From Strigamia acuminata (Eukaryota > Arthropoda > Chilopoda > Geophilomorpha > Linotaeniidae): a stretch of DNA of 64,000 nt. A program made the position numbers and the translations under genes. The stretch is taken from assembly GCA_949358305.1 (NCBI GenBank), contig OX442315.1, forward strand, positions 37,536,427 through 37,600,426, read 5' to 3'. The notes below the pieces were generated by a model, which was not told where the DNA came from, did no database searches, and saw only the letters and a list, made by a program, of their open reading frames with translations. Shown here one piece after another: positions 25,701 to 40,622 of the stretch; position 1 is the first letter of the stretch; every line of letters starts with the position of its first letter.

Positions 25701-28700
25701 CCTAACAGCTGACCATAATGCAAAAGTTGATCATTCATCAAATTAATATAATCGTCAGACTTCTGCCTTCCTCTGAGCTAAACAATAGCTGCGTTCCCAA
25801 GAGCTGAAAAGCCACACCAAACCATTATACCAGGTAGCCCAAATAAAACTGGCCCGACAATAGTAAACTTCCTTGCATTGTCTGGCCGGAATTATTTGAG
25901 CCACCCAGTAGAACCTCCACCTTGTTGTCTGCTAATTTGGATCTCTGGTGAGCTTCTAATATTCTGCAGGTATCATTGCCAATTGCCACCCATCTGGTCC
26001 ATCTATATTCATGGTTGCACCCGTTACTGGAATTTGGTAACTAGTTACCGTTACAAATACTTAGCTAAAAAGTTACCAACCGTTATCATTACATTTTAGA
26101 AAAGAAAGTTCCTATCAAACAATTTGAGCATGCATCGTGTATAGAAAACAAACCAACAATAAAAACAAATCCACTAGTTCTGTCTGAATTAAATAAATTA
26201 AATAAAATGTAGTTTATTAGCTACAATTTTTACTAGATGCATTCAATTCTCAAAGACTAATTCACTTTTTCTTAAATCAGAAGTGACTTAAATAAGTAAA
26301 TTCTTATTGAACATACCATACTAAAAACTGAACTGCCTACCTACAACATGTGATAACATTAGCCAATAGCAGGTGCAAAAGAGATATCACAAGTCACTTC
26401 TGTAACTGAAAGAAGTGAATTCCTCTAAATTGAATTCTTTCAAGTTGATTTCTCAGAGATGTGATGTAAAATTTATTATATCCTGCGAAAAGAAATCATT
26501 TCAAACAAACTGCCACCTAAATCCGAGAAATTTTTCTCTTTAAATTTAAGTGCAAAAAAGGCTATTTCTTGCTGTAATATGTAGAAATTATGAATAGTCG
26601 AAGAAATGAACAAAACAGAAGTCCTACTGTCTTTCCGACCTTCATTTGTTCACCAGCTGTTCAATTTTTCGACGTTCATTTTTTCAACATTTTTTTTTAC
26701 AAAAAGTACAAATTAAATTGTTATAGTAATTATTTCATAATAACAATCCGAAAACTTAGTTAACGAAAAGCGACGCAAGATGGTCGCAGACTTCTTGCCC
26801 TGCGTCATCAGTTCGTATCAGAGAGTCATGCACACGCGCAGACTGACTTTCGATTCACGATGGTTTAAAAATGGCTTTTTTGTCTGACATTTACCATGTT
26901 TACATGTGCTCACTTATCTAGATAAGTGAAAATGCGAATTTTACTTTTCTAGAAAACTGATCATGTAAACAAATCAGTTTTCCAGAAAAGTCAAACTTAT
27001 CTGGAAAACTAAAATCCACTTGTTTGAGGTAGATTTTGGGTGTTTTGCGCATTGCCATTTGCAATGTAAACACCCACTCATTGCTTATCTAGATAAGCTG
27101 ACGTCACAACAACGCTGTAATGCAACTGTTTAAAAACATGGCGGCAAAATGGAGCGAGCACAGTGCTCGCAATGTTAGAATGAATATTGTTACATGGGAA
27201 ACACCAACGAAACAAAACAATATTTTCCGAGGTTGGCGGGAAGACATATTGTTTGTGCACAGTGAATTGTGGATGATTAATGCGCAAGTTTAACCGAGAG
27301 TTAAAAACGTCATATGACGTCACATTTTTTGGAAAACTGATTCTTTGTAAACGCATGCAGTTTTCTAGATAAGTAAAAATTCGCATTTTTACTTATCTAG
27401 ATAACTGGTAACATGTAAACATGGTAATTGATAGCAACTAGAATGAAGACATTTTTAAAAGGATTTCCAATCAATCCTGTCATTCGAAAACAATAGATTA
27501 ATTGAGGTCGGACATCTAACTTGGATTCATCCAGATCCAAGAACTGCATCAATTCTTGATTATCGTAATTGCAGCGAGACATTTTTGTTACGTTTATACC
27601 ACGGAACGCATTTACTCACGTTTCTCGGACATTCCATCGCATGCACTTTTTTTGCAACATGCATCACTTTTAGTGCAAATATTTAATTTTCTAGCATCAT
27701 GAAAAAATACAACTTTATTTAATATTGGTTTCCTACAATCTGGGGCGAAAGTAGAAAGAAAAGACTTGCGACATTACGAAAATTAACAGTTTTAGCCCAA
27801 AATCGACATTTTAGATAAAAAATTTTCATTTGAGACCAAAAAATTTCATTTTAGACAAAAAAAAATTTATTTTAGACCAAAAGAGGTTTTTTTGATTTTC
27901 CAATTGCCATGTACTCAATACGTGTACGTGTATAATCGAACAATCGCATAATCGCACCAGCGACTAAAAAGTAGTTTTTGCGCTAATGAACAAAATGGTG
28001 GTTGCCATTCCAGTCTAATTCGTGTGTTATTAACAGCAATTAAGTGCCTTTACATATTATTTAATATCTATATTACATATGATATGTCGTTCTACGTTCG
28101 TTTTGAGTTCGTCCTAACTCAAAATCAATGTACAATGAACTACTGTATTTCGTCGATGCTAAGACACCCCCGCCCCTTTTAGACTTGGTTTTTCGTCTTA
28201 GATCCGAAGAAATGTAGTAAATAAATGGAAAACGTTCGTTTTGTGTACGTCCGAACTCAAATCAAACGTTTTCCATTCGTTTCGCGCATCGTCTATATTT
28301 GCGTCACAAGTATCTTAGTGCAAAAAAAAAGTTTCTTCATTTAGATAAAAAAAACTAAGCTTATTTTAATGCTGTTTGCTGTCCAAACAAAACAAACAAA
28401 CATTAGGATCTAAGAAAAATCGCCTAATGTTTTCATAGCTCCCCCAACGGATGTTTGGTTAAGTCATACTGTATGACCTGGAATTGAGTTAGTTTTGTCA
28501 GGCACTGTAGCGTGAAAGATGAAAAAAGTACATGCTACTGCAATTGGTGAACTTTTGTACCTCCACAGTTTGTAACAAACTGTGCTACTTAAATAATTTG
28601 TTTAATTATTTATAAAAAAAAAATGAAAGGAAGGAAATTCTACAATTTCATTTACTATGAAAATGTGAACTAAAACGTTTGCTAACTATAAACTAGTAAA

Positions 28701-28768
28701 CTAGCACTAACTAATATGGATACGATACACCAAATAATAAATAAAATGTAAAAAATAATAACAATAAT

Positions 28769-28805
<37 letters not shown>

Positions 28806-31800
28806 ATGAAATGTATAAAAAAAAGCCAAACTAAATTTAAAAAAATAATTTCTTTGAACTAATCAATCCAGTTTTCTACAAGTCAAACAGTAGTAGGTTT
28901 CAAATATAGTGCCCAAAAATAGTGATGATGCAACAATTTGCTTTCAATGCTACATCCTAAATTTAAATAGTTTAATAAATTTAAAAAATGAAATATTCTT
29001 GATACAAAAACGTGCATCGGAAATCAAACTCCCTTTCTACAAAAGAAAACTCCATGCCGTGAATGGAATGGATTCGATATCAAACTTGGGAAATAAAAAA
29101 ATTAAAGAAGTAAATATTGAAAATATTACGTTTTAAATTATCTAATTTTAATTAATGATATCAATTACAAACTAAAACAGAATTTATTAACAACTTCAGC
29201 AAGTTTTTTTTTTTTTAGTTTCAGAAATAAATATAATTAAAAAAATATTTTTTTTTGTAGGGGGTAGGTGGGGGTGGGGGTGGGAGAGAAATAAATAAAT
29301 TAAGAAAAATGGAAAAATAAAACTCTCTGCTTTTTCCAAAATGAACAATGTTTTTTTCATTTTAACATGCAGAGAAGAACAAAAGATGAAAAATAAACCC
29401 AAAGACCACTTAATCAGTTACAAACAGTGTCAAAAGTCATAAAAATAAATTAAACAATCAACTTTTTCAAATATATAATAATAAAGAAAAAATCATAATC
29501 TCGTATGAAGAGAAAAGGATTTAAAAAAGATATTTGGGAATGTTTGTTTGTTTGTCCAAGAAAAACACGAACTTACGGAGTGTAGCCATGCAGAGCAGTA
29601 GCCGCAGCCGCAGCTGTTAGTGGAGTGGGGTGCCTGGCGAAGGCCGTGTATGCCCCACGTGCCCGGCCTCTTTGGATCGCAACACCACGCAAGGCGGCCG
29701 CTAGCAGAGACAACATGCAAACTCTCATCGATCAGGCAAAAATAAAATAAAATATAAAATAAAGGGGAAAAATAGGAACCAGTCTGGTTAATGGCCAAAA
29801 GTAATCATAGTAATCATGATGATGGTGATGATGATGATGATAATTATCATAGTAATAATAACAACAACAACAACAGCAACAACAACAACAACAACAATAA
29901 TAATAATAATAAAGAATAAATAAAGAATAGTAATAATAATTAAATAAAATAATAAGAATAATAAGAATAAAGAATAAAGAATAAAGAAAGAATAAAGAAA
30001 GAATAAAAAAAGAATAAAGAATAAAGAAAAAATAAATAAATAAATAGTAATAATAATAAGAAATAACTTACCGAATACAAATAAAATTATTCACACCACG
30101 TAAGAATAGAATTATTGTGACAAAGTTTTACCTTATACCTCGAATCCATCCAATTTTGCTTTAGCATCCAAGCTATTATTAATGGAATTGTGTAATCACA
30201 CAAACCTTGAGCACAGAGTCAGAAAGACAGTTCCAATATCAAGGTGAAAAAATTCACTCCAATACCGGTATAGAAAGGAATTAATTATGGAAGCCCTACA
30301 TGTACATTCCCTTGATTTAGCACTGAAAAAAACTTAAGTTGACCTTACTGTATTTTCACTTTTTATTTATTTATTTATTTTTTTATACTAAATTTGGAGC
30401 TCCTGAGTACTAATAAAACAATCACCATAAAAGTTTGCGCACAAGGGCCTCTTGCATGTCAGCAGCGGTGAAAGAGAGAGAGAAAGCCCCGTGAATGAGA
30501 GTTTTTCAAGTTTTCTGAAACACGAGTATAGTGTTCGTAACAAGTTCCATATGCATTGTAAAGCATCATAAGACCTTCCTGTAGCAGAATAGATACTGTA
30601 TTGCATGACTCAAACCTTAGAGACACGTTTTTATTTCCCCTTCCCAGTCATGATTGCCAAAAAGTGTGGCAACATCCACACCACACGCAGATCATCGACG
30701 CGCTTTTAAGGGCATGCTACTAAACAGCGAGTTTGACCAGACTATCCTAAATTAGTTAAAAATCTCACAAAATTTTGTTTAAAAAGTGTCACATTCTCAT
30801 TTAAAATTTCCCCGTCAGTTAGCGTACTAGTAGATGTAGTATTAAAGTTTCTGTTTCTGTGGTGTTCCTTTGGTGTTCCTTTAAACAAAAAAAACACGAC
30901 AAAAAACTTGACCAACCATGGATGTGTGGAAAAACATTGATTTTTATGACTTGTTTTTAGTTGCGTTTGTGCATTTTACAAGTAAATAGAAATTAAAATT
31001 CCTTCATTTTCACCAAATGGACTAAAGATAGCTACTTTTATAGCTGCTTTCAACACAATTGTGGTTTTATACTCTAACCGAATTCAAGATTGGCCTCACT
31101 CCCATTGGCCGAGCCATTTCACATGTGTAATGAGTGGTACACAAAAATAGGCCAAAACACCAGAATTACCACCAATCTCCAGACATTGTAATTGTAATCA
31201 ATTATCTGTTGCACATTGCATGTGCCTTACAATGTGAACAGCCTATGCGTTGCGTTTGACTAATTTTTTCTTGTGTTGCGTTGCGTTGCGTCGCCCCTAG
31301 GTAATATTTGGTAATAAAATATTAATTTTATTTGCCCAAATAAGCTTATTCCCCTTTTAATCAATCAAACAATGTTAGCATTGGTTTCTTTTGGCAGGTA
31401 AACAAAGGTTTAGTTTTTTATTGGTTGTTTTGCCTAGTTAGATAACAATTCTGGTGATGTGGGCTACTTTTTTGTGCCACTATACCAGTGATATCGGAAC
31501 GGAGTATAGGTTATATTTTTAATTTTAAATTTTAAATTTTCTGAATTGTGTTTTTGAAGAGTTCCAAATGCAATATTACACAAAATCATTCGACATGTTC
31601 TAAAACCTTTTGCCACGGTTTGTCGATTTTCGATTTTCCTGCATAATCACTAGCTGCATTCAATGCTTATAAGCAGAAATGGTTTATTTTAACTTTGTAC
31701 TGTACAGTAGTTCAAAAAAACTTGGTCACAATAATAAATGGCATAAATTAATGATGAAAAGAATAAAAAAAAGATATTTGTTGTGATTGAAGCAACAAAC

Positions 31801-34800
31801 AATCTTCAACTAGATTTACCATAACCTGGCCATAATTCCTCATGGTCATGAACATGACATATAAAACCAATAGGAAACTTAAGAGATTTGAGGAAACATT
31901 AACTGAATGCAAATATTCTGACATGCTGAGTCAAAAGTGTCGCTCAATGGAAATAACTTGGAAAGCATTCTAAGATTTTGATATAATAGCAAGTTATGTC
32001 ATCCCTTTTCAATAAACTTAATATCGATGACCTGTAAGGTTTTTTCCACCTCATTTTATTACCTAGCCACAAAAACCGAGGACCGAGTGTTGAATATATA
32101 TAACATGAAACCGAAACTTAGGCCTCCCGAATCCTTCCTTTTACGTCATACTGGCCCCGGCGCGTCACCCACCTGCGCACCCAATTCCTCTTCATGGGTC
32201 GCTTCCTCCGCATTTTCCCCCACGTAATTCTCGGCATTCCCGATACTGTACATATTTATGCTCGTATTTTACAAACCGTTAGAGATAGAAACAAGTACTT
32301 TCATTTTTAAAAAGAAAGCTTGTTTCATTCTATATCTTTTGATATGTTGTATGTTACATGCCTTTAAAAGTACCACTTTATTTAAATGTCCAAAGTAGCC
32401 TTAAAAAGTTAAATTATAGCATCCATCTTGTTTAGAATTTGCCCAAAGACCAGTTACGTAATGGAATGGGGGCGTGTTTAGTTCTACGAGTCACTTGTAC
32501 AACTTCAAGTTGTAGAAGAGTCGCCATTTTGTTCTGAGTTGTAGAAAACTTGAACAAGTGTGAACACAAAAGTTTCTAAAAGTTAGGTAGTTCAAGTGTG
32601 AACAATTACAAAAACATTAGTGCGATCCGAGTTGTCGCACCAAAGAATGTCGCGCGTATTATTACACCTCGTCTATATATATTCAGATCAGTCAATATTG
32701 CTACAATGGACAAATTACCAGGCATTTGAAATCATTTAATAAGTTGATTTGATTTGATTAATAGTTTTGTTTTTGTTTTTGATTATTTTAAATTGATTTT
32801 CGTCTAATATTCAATCTGAAACAGGAATAACCTTTCACTGCAATCAAGACATTACATTTCTAATGTGTTATATGTATCTTCCATACATCTTCTAATTGCC
32901 CGCGGGGCAAACACATTTCGCAAATAGCGCACGTACCTCTAATTGCGCACCCATGCCCAAAATTGTGGAAATACTACTTGTAGTATACCAAAAATAAAGT
33001 GATAAATGAAACGTTTTCCACACGTTTCTGTTGAAAATTGTAATTCTTATCCTAAACATTTTATTTATCCATTTTAAATGTCGCGAAAAGGTTAAAAAAA
33101 ACACTTAGTCAATGTCGGGTTTAAATAAATTTTCCAAATAGCACACGGGTGCTTAATGAGAAGATATAAGATAATAAAGTTGACACGCGTTTTCTACTAA
33201 TTAAATTAAAATGTGCTATGCGGCTGTGCAATTTGAAATTTTGCCCTACCTTCAATGGTTTCTGACAAAGGCAGTAATAAAATGACCTGAAATAAAATCA
33301 ACTTAATTTCGAGTAGTACGAAAAAACGCACACCTGACTTGCTATTATATGTAAACCTCAGAATTGTCTCCTCAACCTTATCCAAATTAATATTAATATC
33401 CCCAAAGAACCAAACAGGGTGGGCCTGGGCCAAAAAGGTCACAATTAAATTACATTATATGTAACCTTGCCACTTTCTTGGCCCATCCTGTATGTGTACA
33501 GTATGTCATACACATATAAACGTACATACATACATACAGTATACAGTATTTCACAGAGCGTCTCAAAAAATGTATACACATTTTAAATAAAATCGTAGGC
33601 TATATACAGAGTGTCCTAAAAGTCTGGTTCCCTCCAAATATTTCCTGAGCAATTGCATCTAGGCCAATTTTTATGAAGCGATCGTACAGGAAGTTGGGAG
33701 AGAGAGCAATCCAATGAAGTCATCAAATTTGACCTTGAAGGTCATTTTCAAACTCATTCACTTGCTAACTTTTAAACCGTTTAAGATACAGCAAAATTTC
33801 CAATTACAAAGTTGTAGAGCACCATCAAATTAGTACTTTACAACTTATTTTAGTTATCTTAAGTTAAATTCTTCAGAACGTGGGATATCGCAGTAACGCA
33901 TGGCAGTGCTATTCATATGCGCGATATCGCATGTAAGAATTATTCTTACATGTTGCGCGTATGAATATTGCGCATATTATGGATCACTGGGATAATGATT
34001 GGGTAGGAGGGAGTGTGGGTGGATGGTTTGCCATGTTTCATTGCTCTAGTCATCCTAGATTACACATTTTGTAGTACTTATGTGGATTTTATCAGCGTTA
34101 CCGGTACACGATACCTTTAAAAAAGTACCGCATCTCGTGGTAGCGATACTGTATGCAATTTTTTTATGATCTTGCAAGATCTCGCAGGTTTTGCGAGATG
34201 GTACGATGGTACAACAAGAGTCGGTACTTTTTGAAAAGTACCACACACCAGTACCGGTATCGCTGAAGAAATTCACAGATGTCGCGCAAAATCTGAAATC
34301 CAGGAAAGACTATCGGCAGTGCAATCAAACGTGGCGAATTAAAAGCAAAATTTATAAAAATGCAAATATCTCAAGAACCAAACCCCGAATCGTCAAAAAC
34401 TAAACACCAAACGAAAGAGCGAAAAAAACTACGTCGTACACTCGAAACGTTAATTGGATGATTAACGATTAATGATTAACTTCTAAACCAATCAGCTGAG
34501 AGCAAAAAAGTCAATTACAAAGTTGTAGAGCACCATCAAATTAGTACTATCCAACTTATCTTAGTCATCTTAGGTTAAATGTTTTCTTTTTAAAAAGGAA
34601 ACAAATCAGAAAAAAAATAAGTAAAATGAAATTTTTTATTCTTGTGAAAAAAAAATTATTGAGGCATTAAAAAACGATAGTGATTTTCTTGTGTACTTGC
34701 ATGATAATGCACATTTGAATACATTTATTTAAGAAATTCAGTATTTTTGCAGTAGAAATTTAATTTTTGCCACAATGGCAAGCTTTATTTCAGCTAATTT

Positions 34801-37800
34801 GTTTTCATTTTAAAATGAAAACATTTGACTTAAGATGACTAAGATAAGTTGGATAGTACTAATTTGATGGTGCTCTCCAACTTTGTAATTAACTTTTTAG
34901 CTCTCAGCTGATTGGTTTAGAAGTTAGCGAGTGAATGACCTTGAAAATGGCCTTCAAGGTCAAATTTGATGACATCATTGGATTGCTCTCGCCCCAACTT
35001 CCTATAAGATCGCTTTAACAAAGTTGGCCTAGATGCAATTGCTCAGAAAATATTTGAGGGGATCAGACTTTTGACTCAACCTGTATATTTAATTTAAATG
35101 TGTAGGCTTGTACATTTTTTGAGACACCCTTTCTATACATACACCAGATTTCTTCGAATAAGAGTCATCCTCATTTAAGAGCTCAGTATTTATACTATTT
35201 AACGTAACAAACATTGAATGTACGCTGTGTTCGTTTTGATATCTTCGTACTTTATTCGTCACATTAATCAAATGTAACAAACGAAAAACGGAAATCATCA
35301 TTACGGACCGCAGTATATTCAACGTTGTCTGTGCTTGTGCTGGCTTCAGCTGTTTTCAGTGCTTAATCAATTCCGGAAGCAGGCTAATCCTGGCTAATCC
35401 TGATTCCCTATCTGCACATATGTTTTGTTTAAACAATTTTAAAAGGTATATTTGATAGGGTTGCACCGAATATTCGGTTTATATTCGGTTGTTCGGCCTA
35501 TTCGGCCAAAAAACCGAATATTATGTATTCGGCCGAATGTCAACCTGATATTCTGCCGAATACATAATAATTATAAAATAGTACGATTTGCACTTTTAAA
35601 TGGAAAGTTTTGGCTCTTTTAAGGCAAATACTGATTATTTTCCAAAATTTCAATACATACATTACATGAGGTAATTATCGGTGAAAACAGAATGTTTTAA
35701 GTAAACATTAAGTTTTTGTTTAAAAATTTCCAATTCTAGCTTAAAATTTTGCAGTTTTTAACGTAAATGCAAAAATCGAGGCAAAATGCATTTTAAAATT
35801 GTATTTTAACATAAAAACTGAATTTTTAATGTAAAATGGCTTTTTAAACATAATAACGAAATTTTTTCACCATAAAAATTACATTTTACCACTATAAAAT
35901 AACTTTTTTCCGCAACAATATGACATTTTCCACCATAACATGACATTTTCCGCCATAAAATGATGTTTTGAGTGTTTTTTTTTTAAATTATTCGGTTATT
36001 CGGCCGAATACCGAATATTCGGCTCTGGTATTCGGTGCCGAATATTCGGTATTCGGTTATTCGGCTTTTTCAATATTCGGTGCAACCCTAATATTTGATG
36101 CACTTACACCTTTTTACACATATTTTTTCTCTAGTGGAGGGTTGACTATTACTCCTTTAGACTCACGGGAATAAAGTGAAAAATTTTCTCTCTGGATTTT
36201 GACCGATATGCAAATTTTAAAATGTTTCAAACGACGACACTGATTATCTTATCAGCAACGGAATGTCTGCAGCTGCACCAACATTACATGACTGAACAAC
36301 TTGCCATCAGAAAATAAATTTTTTCTTACTCTGTGTATTTGCATCTGAAAAACGTGTGCAGATCATTACATTTATCTTTGAAAACGTTGTGAAAACGTAA
36401 AGAAAAGTCCCATGCACAAATACACAAATATCATTCAGTATCTGGCACGAAAAAATGTATCGTATTAGGTCCGATAGCCGTATCAATAAAAGTGTATTTG
36501 TTTCAATGATTTGTTTAATCGTTGAATGTTACCGTTTTTATTCTCAATCATAACCCCGTAGCCTCCTAAGTTTCAGTCACTTTTCGATTTGCCCGATCTA
36601 GAGGAAGATTTTCTATTACCGGACGTGCAAAAGCTTCGGCTCCAACAGTTTTGCCCGGTCAAAAGGAGTTGCGGGTCTAATCTAATCTTTGTATGCCCTG
36701 TCTGGCAGACTAAACATAGACTAAACATAGTGTCCAGGGCCTACAAACAGTTTAGGGTCTACAACATTTCACTTGGAAAAATAAATAGGCCTAAATAAAC
36801 TAAAAAAAACGAATGAAAAAAAAACTGCAATTTTTAATTCAAAACATTTTAAATTTCGAAAATAGCCCTCTAGAAATAAAAGTGTCTAGTGTCTATCGAG
36901 AAACAGTTCGCTGAATACGTATGTATGCAAGTTGTACACCCACACCCACACCCACACAGACACACACGCACATATCTGCAATTTTGTTAACATAAGGAGG
37001 TAATTATGTTAATAAAATACACATAAATACGGAGTATAAAATAGTTTTATGGCTCATCACCAAAATGACTAGAAAATAAACAACAGTTAAGATGAAAGAA
37101 AATCTCGAAAATAAAATGTGTAGACATTCTCATGTCGTGGAGATTCAAGTGACAAATAATTAAAACGACTACAGAAACAAAAAAAAGGAAAAGAAAACAT
37201 AACAATGAAAAATAAAATAAAATAAAATAAAATAAAATAAAATAAATAAATAAAATAACGTATACTGTAGAAGAATGAAATACGGTACTAGAATAATATT
37301 AACATACAGTAGCATAAGCAGGTTGCTGTCATAGGAGAGGTTTAATGGAAAGCCACCAGAAAAAGAAATAAAACATTAACCCACACACTTAATTGCAGAT
37401 AGAGTGGAATAGACAATTTTCAAAATCCTTTACAATAGAATGGCCAATTTAAATGAGTGGTGACATTCTTTTTACGTACAGTACATCTGTTAAGAAAAAT
37501 GATAATTACTCCAAATTGAAGCGTACGGTAACCTAATGATAAGTTTATTAATTTATTGGTTTAATCCCAACCTGCGTATGCCACTGGTAAAATATACACA
37601 GAGGTATGAAAAAAAAGACATGCCTAAAACTATTACTGTACCCTCCAAATGTATATTATTCCCTTTAACTTGTGCAATTCAAGTTACTTACCGTTAGGAA
37701 TTGTCGGTGTTTTCTTAGTTTGAACTCTTGCAGTTGCATTATTCACCTTTAGTGTGGAAATGAAGAAGTAAGGAAATAAGTTATTAATAAATTAGAACAA

Positions 37801-40558
37801 TGGCTAAAGTTCAACATTGCATTTTTGTAGCTGCAAATATGAACTAAGCCTAATATTCAAGTTAAATGATATCTTCAGAATTCATGCCAACACTCACTAC
37901 TATAGCAACATAAAGTCAACAACATGGTGGATAAGTTCTTACCAACAACGGTAATAAATTAGACACTTGTGTTGACTGTATATTTAAAAAATAAAAAATA
38001 AAATAAAAATTCGAATATAAATATAAATATAAATTTTGACAAATTTTCAATTTTTAAATTGTAAGTTCCACATTCGCGTAACAAAGTTTGCAGAGAGGTA
38101 CACGTGGGATGTACAATATAAGTCAAGTTATAACCTTATAATTAGTGTATAAATTCATAACAAAATTTCCTTTATAATTACGACAAAATTTGTCTACTAA
38201 AAATACGGTATACAGTGGGCAAAACAATTATTCGAGCAGACGACATCGACACAAACAATGGAATGATTCTGCTAATCAGAGAGATTCATAGTTACAACTC
38301 AGTTGCTACTGTGGGGACTTGGGAGAAGATTGTGTCTTGTGTTTTTAGTGTCATCTCTTGATGGGAATTGCTTTCTATTGTGGCAGTACTGTTTATTCCT
38401 GGAATTGTTTTCCATCGTGGTATTGTTTATTCTGGTTATTAATCCGTCACATGGATGGTGGTGGATTGTCCTTCTAGGTTAGTTCGACGTCAAAATGGGT
38501 TGAACCCCCTGAATATTTATTCCACAGTTGCCCCTATCCTATGTATCCACTACTTCTACAAAAAGTATCAATTTTTTAGCACTTTAGAAGCCGAAAGTAG
38601 ATATTGTACAACCTTTTTTCAACACATGGTCAAGTCAAAATTTCATGCAAAATTAATAGTCGGGCATAATAAAAAAATCAAAATAAATAAATAAATAAAT
38701 AAATAAATAGATAAATAAGCTTAGATAAATAAATAAATAAACTTGGCTCAAATAAATGTCAAATTAATAAAAAAAAAAAAAATGTACAGGGAAGTAGTAG
38801 GAGAAGCTTTAAAATCACAGTTTCCATGCCCTAGTGCAGACTTAAATAGGGGTTCAATTTTGGAAAGATGCTGAACAGCTAATTCAGAGTGTGGGACTCT
38901 ACATTTTATCGAGGAAATCATGACAACATAAATTTAAAAGGCCATTATGGTGGAAAATTTGCAGCCAAACATCTCTCAGGTCGCAAATTTGTGCATCTGC
39001 ATCAGGGTGCCATAGATGTAGCAAAAAATGTTGATTTGATCCATCAACGATTAGAAGCAGTGAATATAGTAAAAATAAATCCCATCTATAATTCTTAACT
39101 CGTTTTTCATTCTGCCCCAATATTAATTTTGCATGAAATTTTGACCACGTGTCAAAAAAAGGTTGTATTTTCGGCTCCTACAACTGCTTAAAATTGGAAA
39201 CTTTTGTGCAAGCAGTAGATGAATAGGGGCAACTGAGGATACAAATTCAGTGTTCAACTCCTTGTTTGTGACGACTGACGACAATGTCATCTGCCCGAAT
39301 AGTTATTTTGCCCACTATAAAAACAATTAATGAAATACTTTGCCAGCGTTTTAATACCCTAGATTTGAGATTTTAGCTGTTTTAAATCTAATAACTTTTA
39401 GCATCCTTAATTGTAGCCGAATTAACTTACTTTGGGCATTTGAAATAAATCTATTCTCTAAAACATTTAAATTTGATACTGTCTCTTATTTCAGCGTTTT
39501 TTCTGTTTAGCATTAATCTGCTTACCTTTAAGTTACTTACACCATAATACTATTCAGGGCCGTACTTATGTACTGTACAAGAAAAACAAGCAGTTGCTTA
39601 GGGCAGGGCTCCCAGCGATCAGCAGTGATCAGAGAAAATAAAAGCTTAATTTCGGTGGGAAGCTAATGACGGATTACGAAAAAACGAAAATACCGGTAGA
39701 ATATAAATAGGGCTGTATTGAAAAACCATACAAGTAAAAGCCAGAAAACGCAAGAAAACGCTGGCACGATACTGAGCAGAACAATTTTGTAGTTATTTTA
39801 AGGGAAAATATCTATATGATAGTAAGCTCTGTTACAGGATACTTCCAAAATGCTTGTAAGCTTTTATGTAGATATATTACATTTTCTTTTCAGAATCAAT
39901 AAATATTTTCAATATTGTCGTTTTTTTTTCAGTTATAACTTGAATTATTATTTAAGTTGCCCCTCTAACTATACGTATGTATAATGAATAAATATCTTTG
40001 TGGTTTGAAATTGTAAGCTCAGGATATTATTATTATTATTATTGTTTATTTTCCAAAAGAAGGGTGCCCCCCAACAGCCGAAGCCTACAGGGGGGGGACA
40101 CCCATCAAACCACCTAAACAACCATCGTCAATTACAAAAACAAAAAGAGATCAAAAAAAAAAAAAAAAAATCATAATTCAAAATAGAACATCAAAAGAAA
40201 CACAACAGCAAAAACAAAAAATCAAAATTAAAATTACATTAAATCAGCATCAAGACCCAACAACAAAAGCATGCTCAATACCAGAGAGAGTACAATTAAA
40301 AATGTCAATATCACCCAAAAAGACATTAACGCTCCGTAATAAATATCATCGCATAAAGTCAAGTTAATATGTAAAAAATTATTTAGGCAACGGTTTACTG
40401 CCAGTAGAGTTGCTACTAACAGGTACCAAATGAATGGTGAGTAGTTCTGCTTCCTGACTAGTAGAAATGCTAAATGACTGCCTGCCAGAATAAAATTTAA
40501 AATGTGCAATGGACTTTCATCTTCAATAAAACGATGTAAAACCATAAATATAGAACAC

Positions 40559-40622
<64 letters not shown>

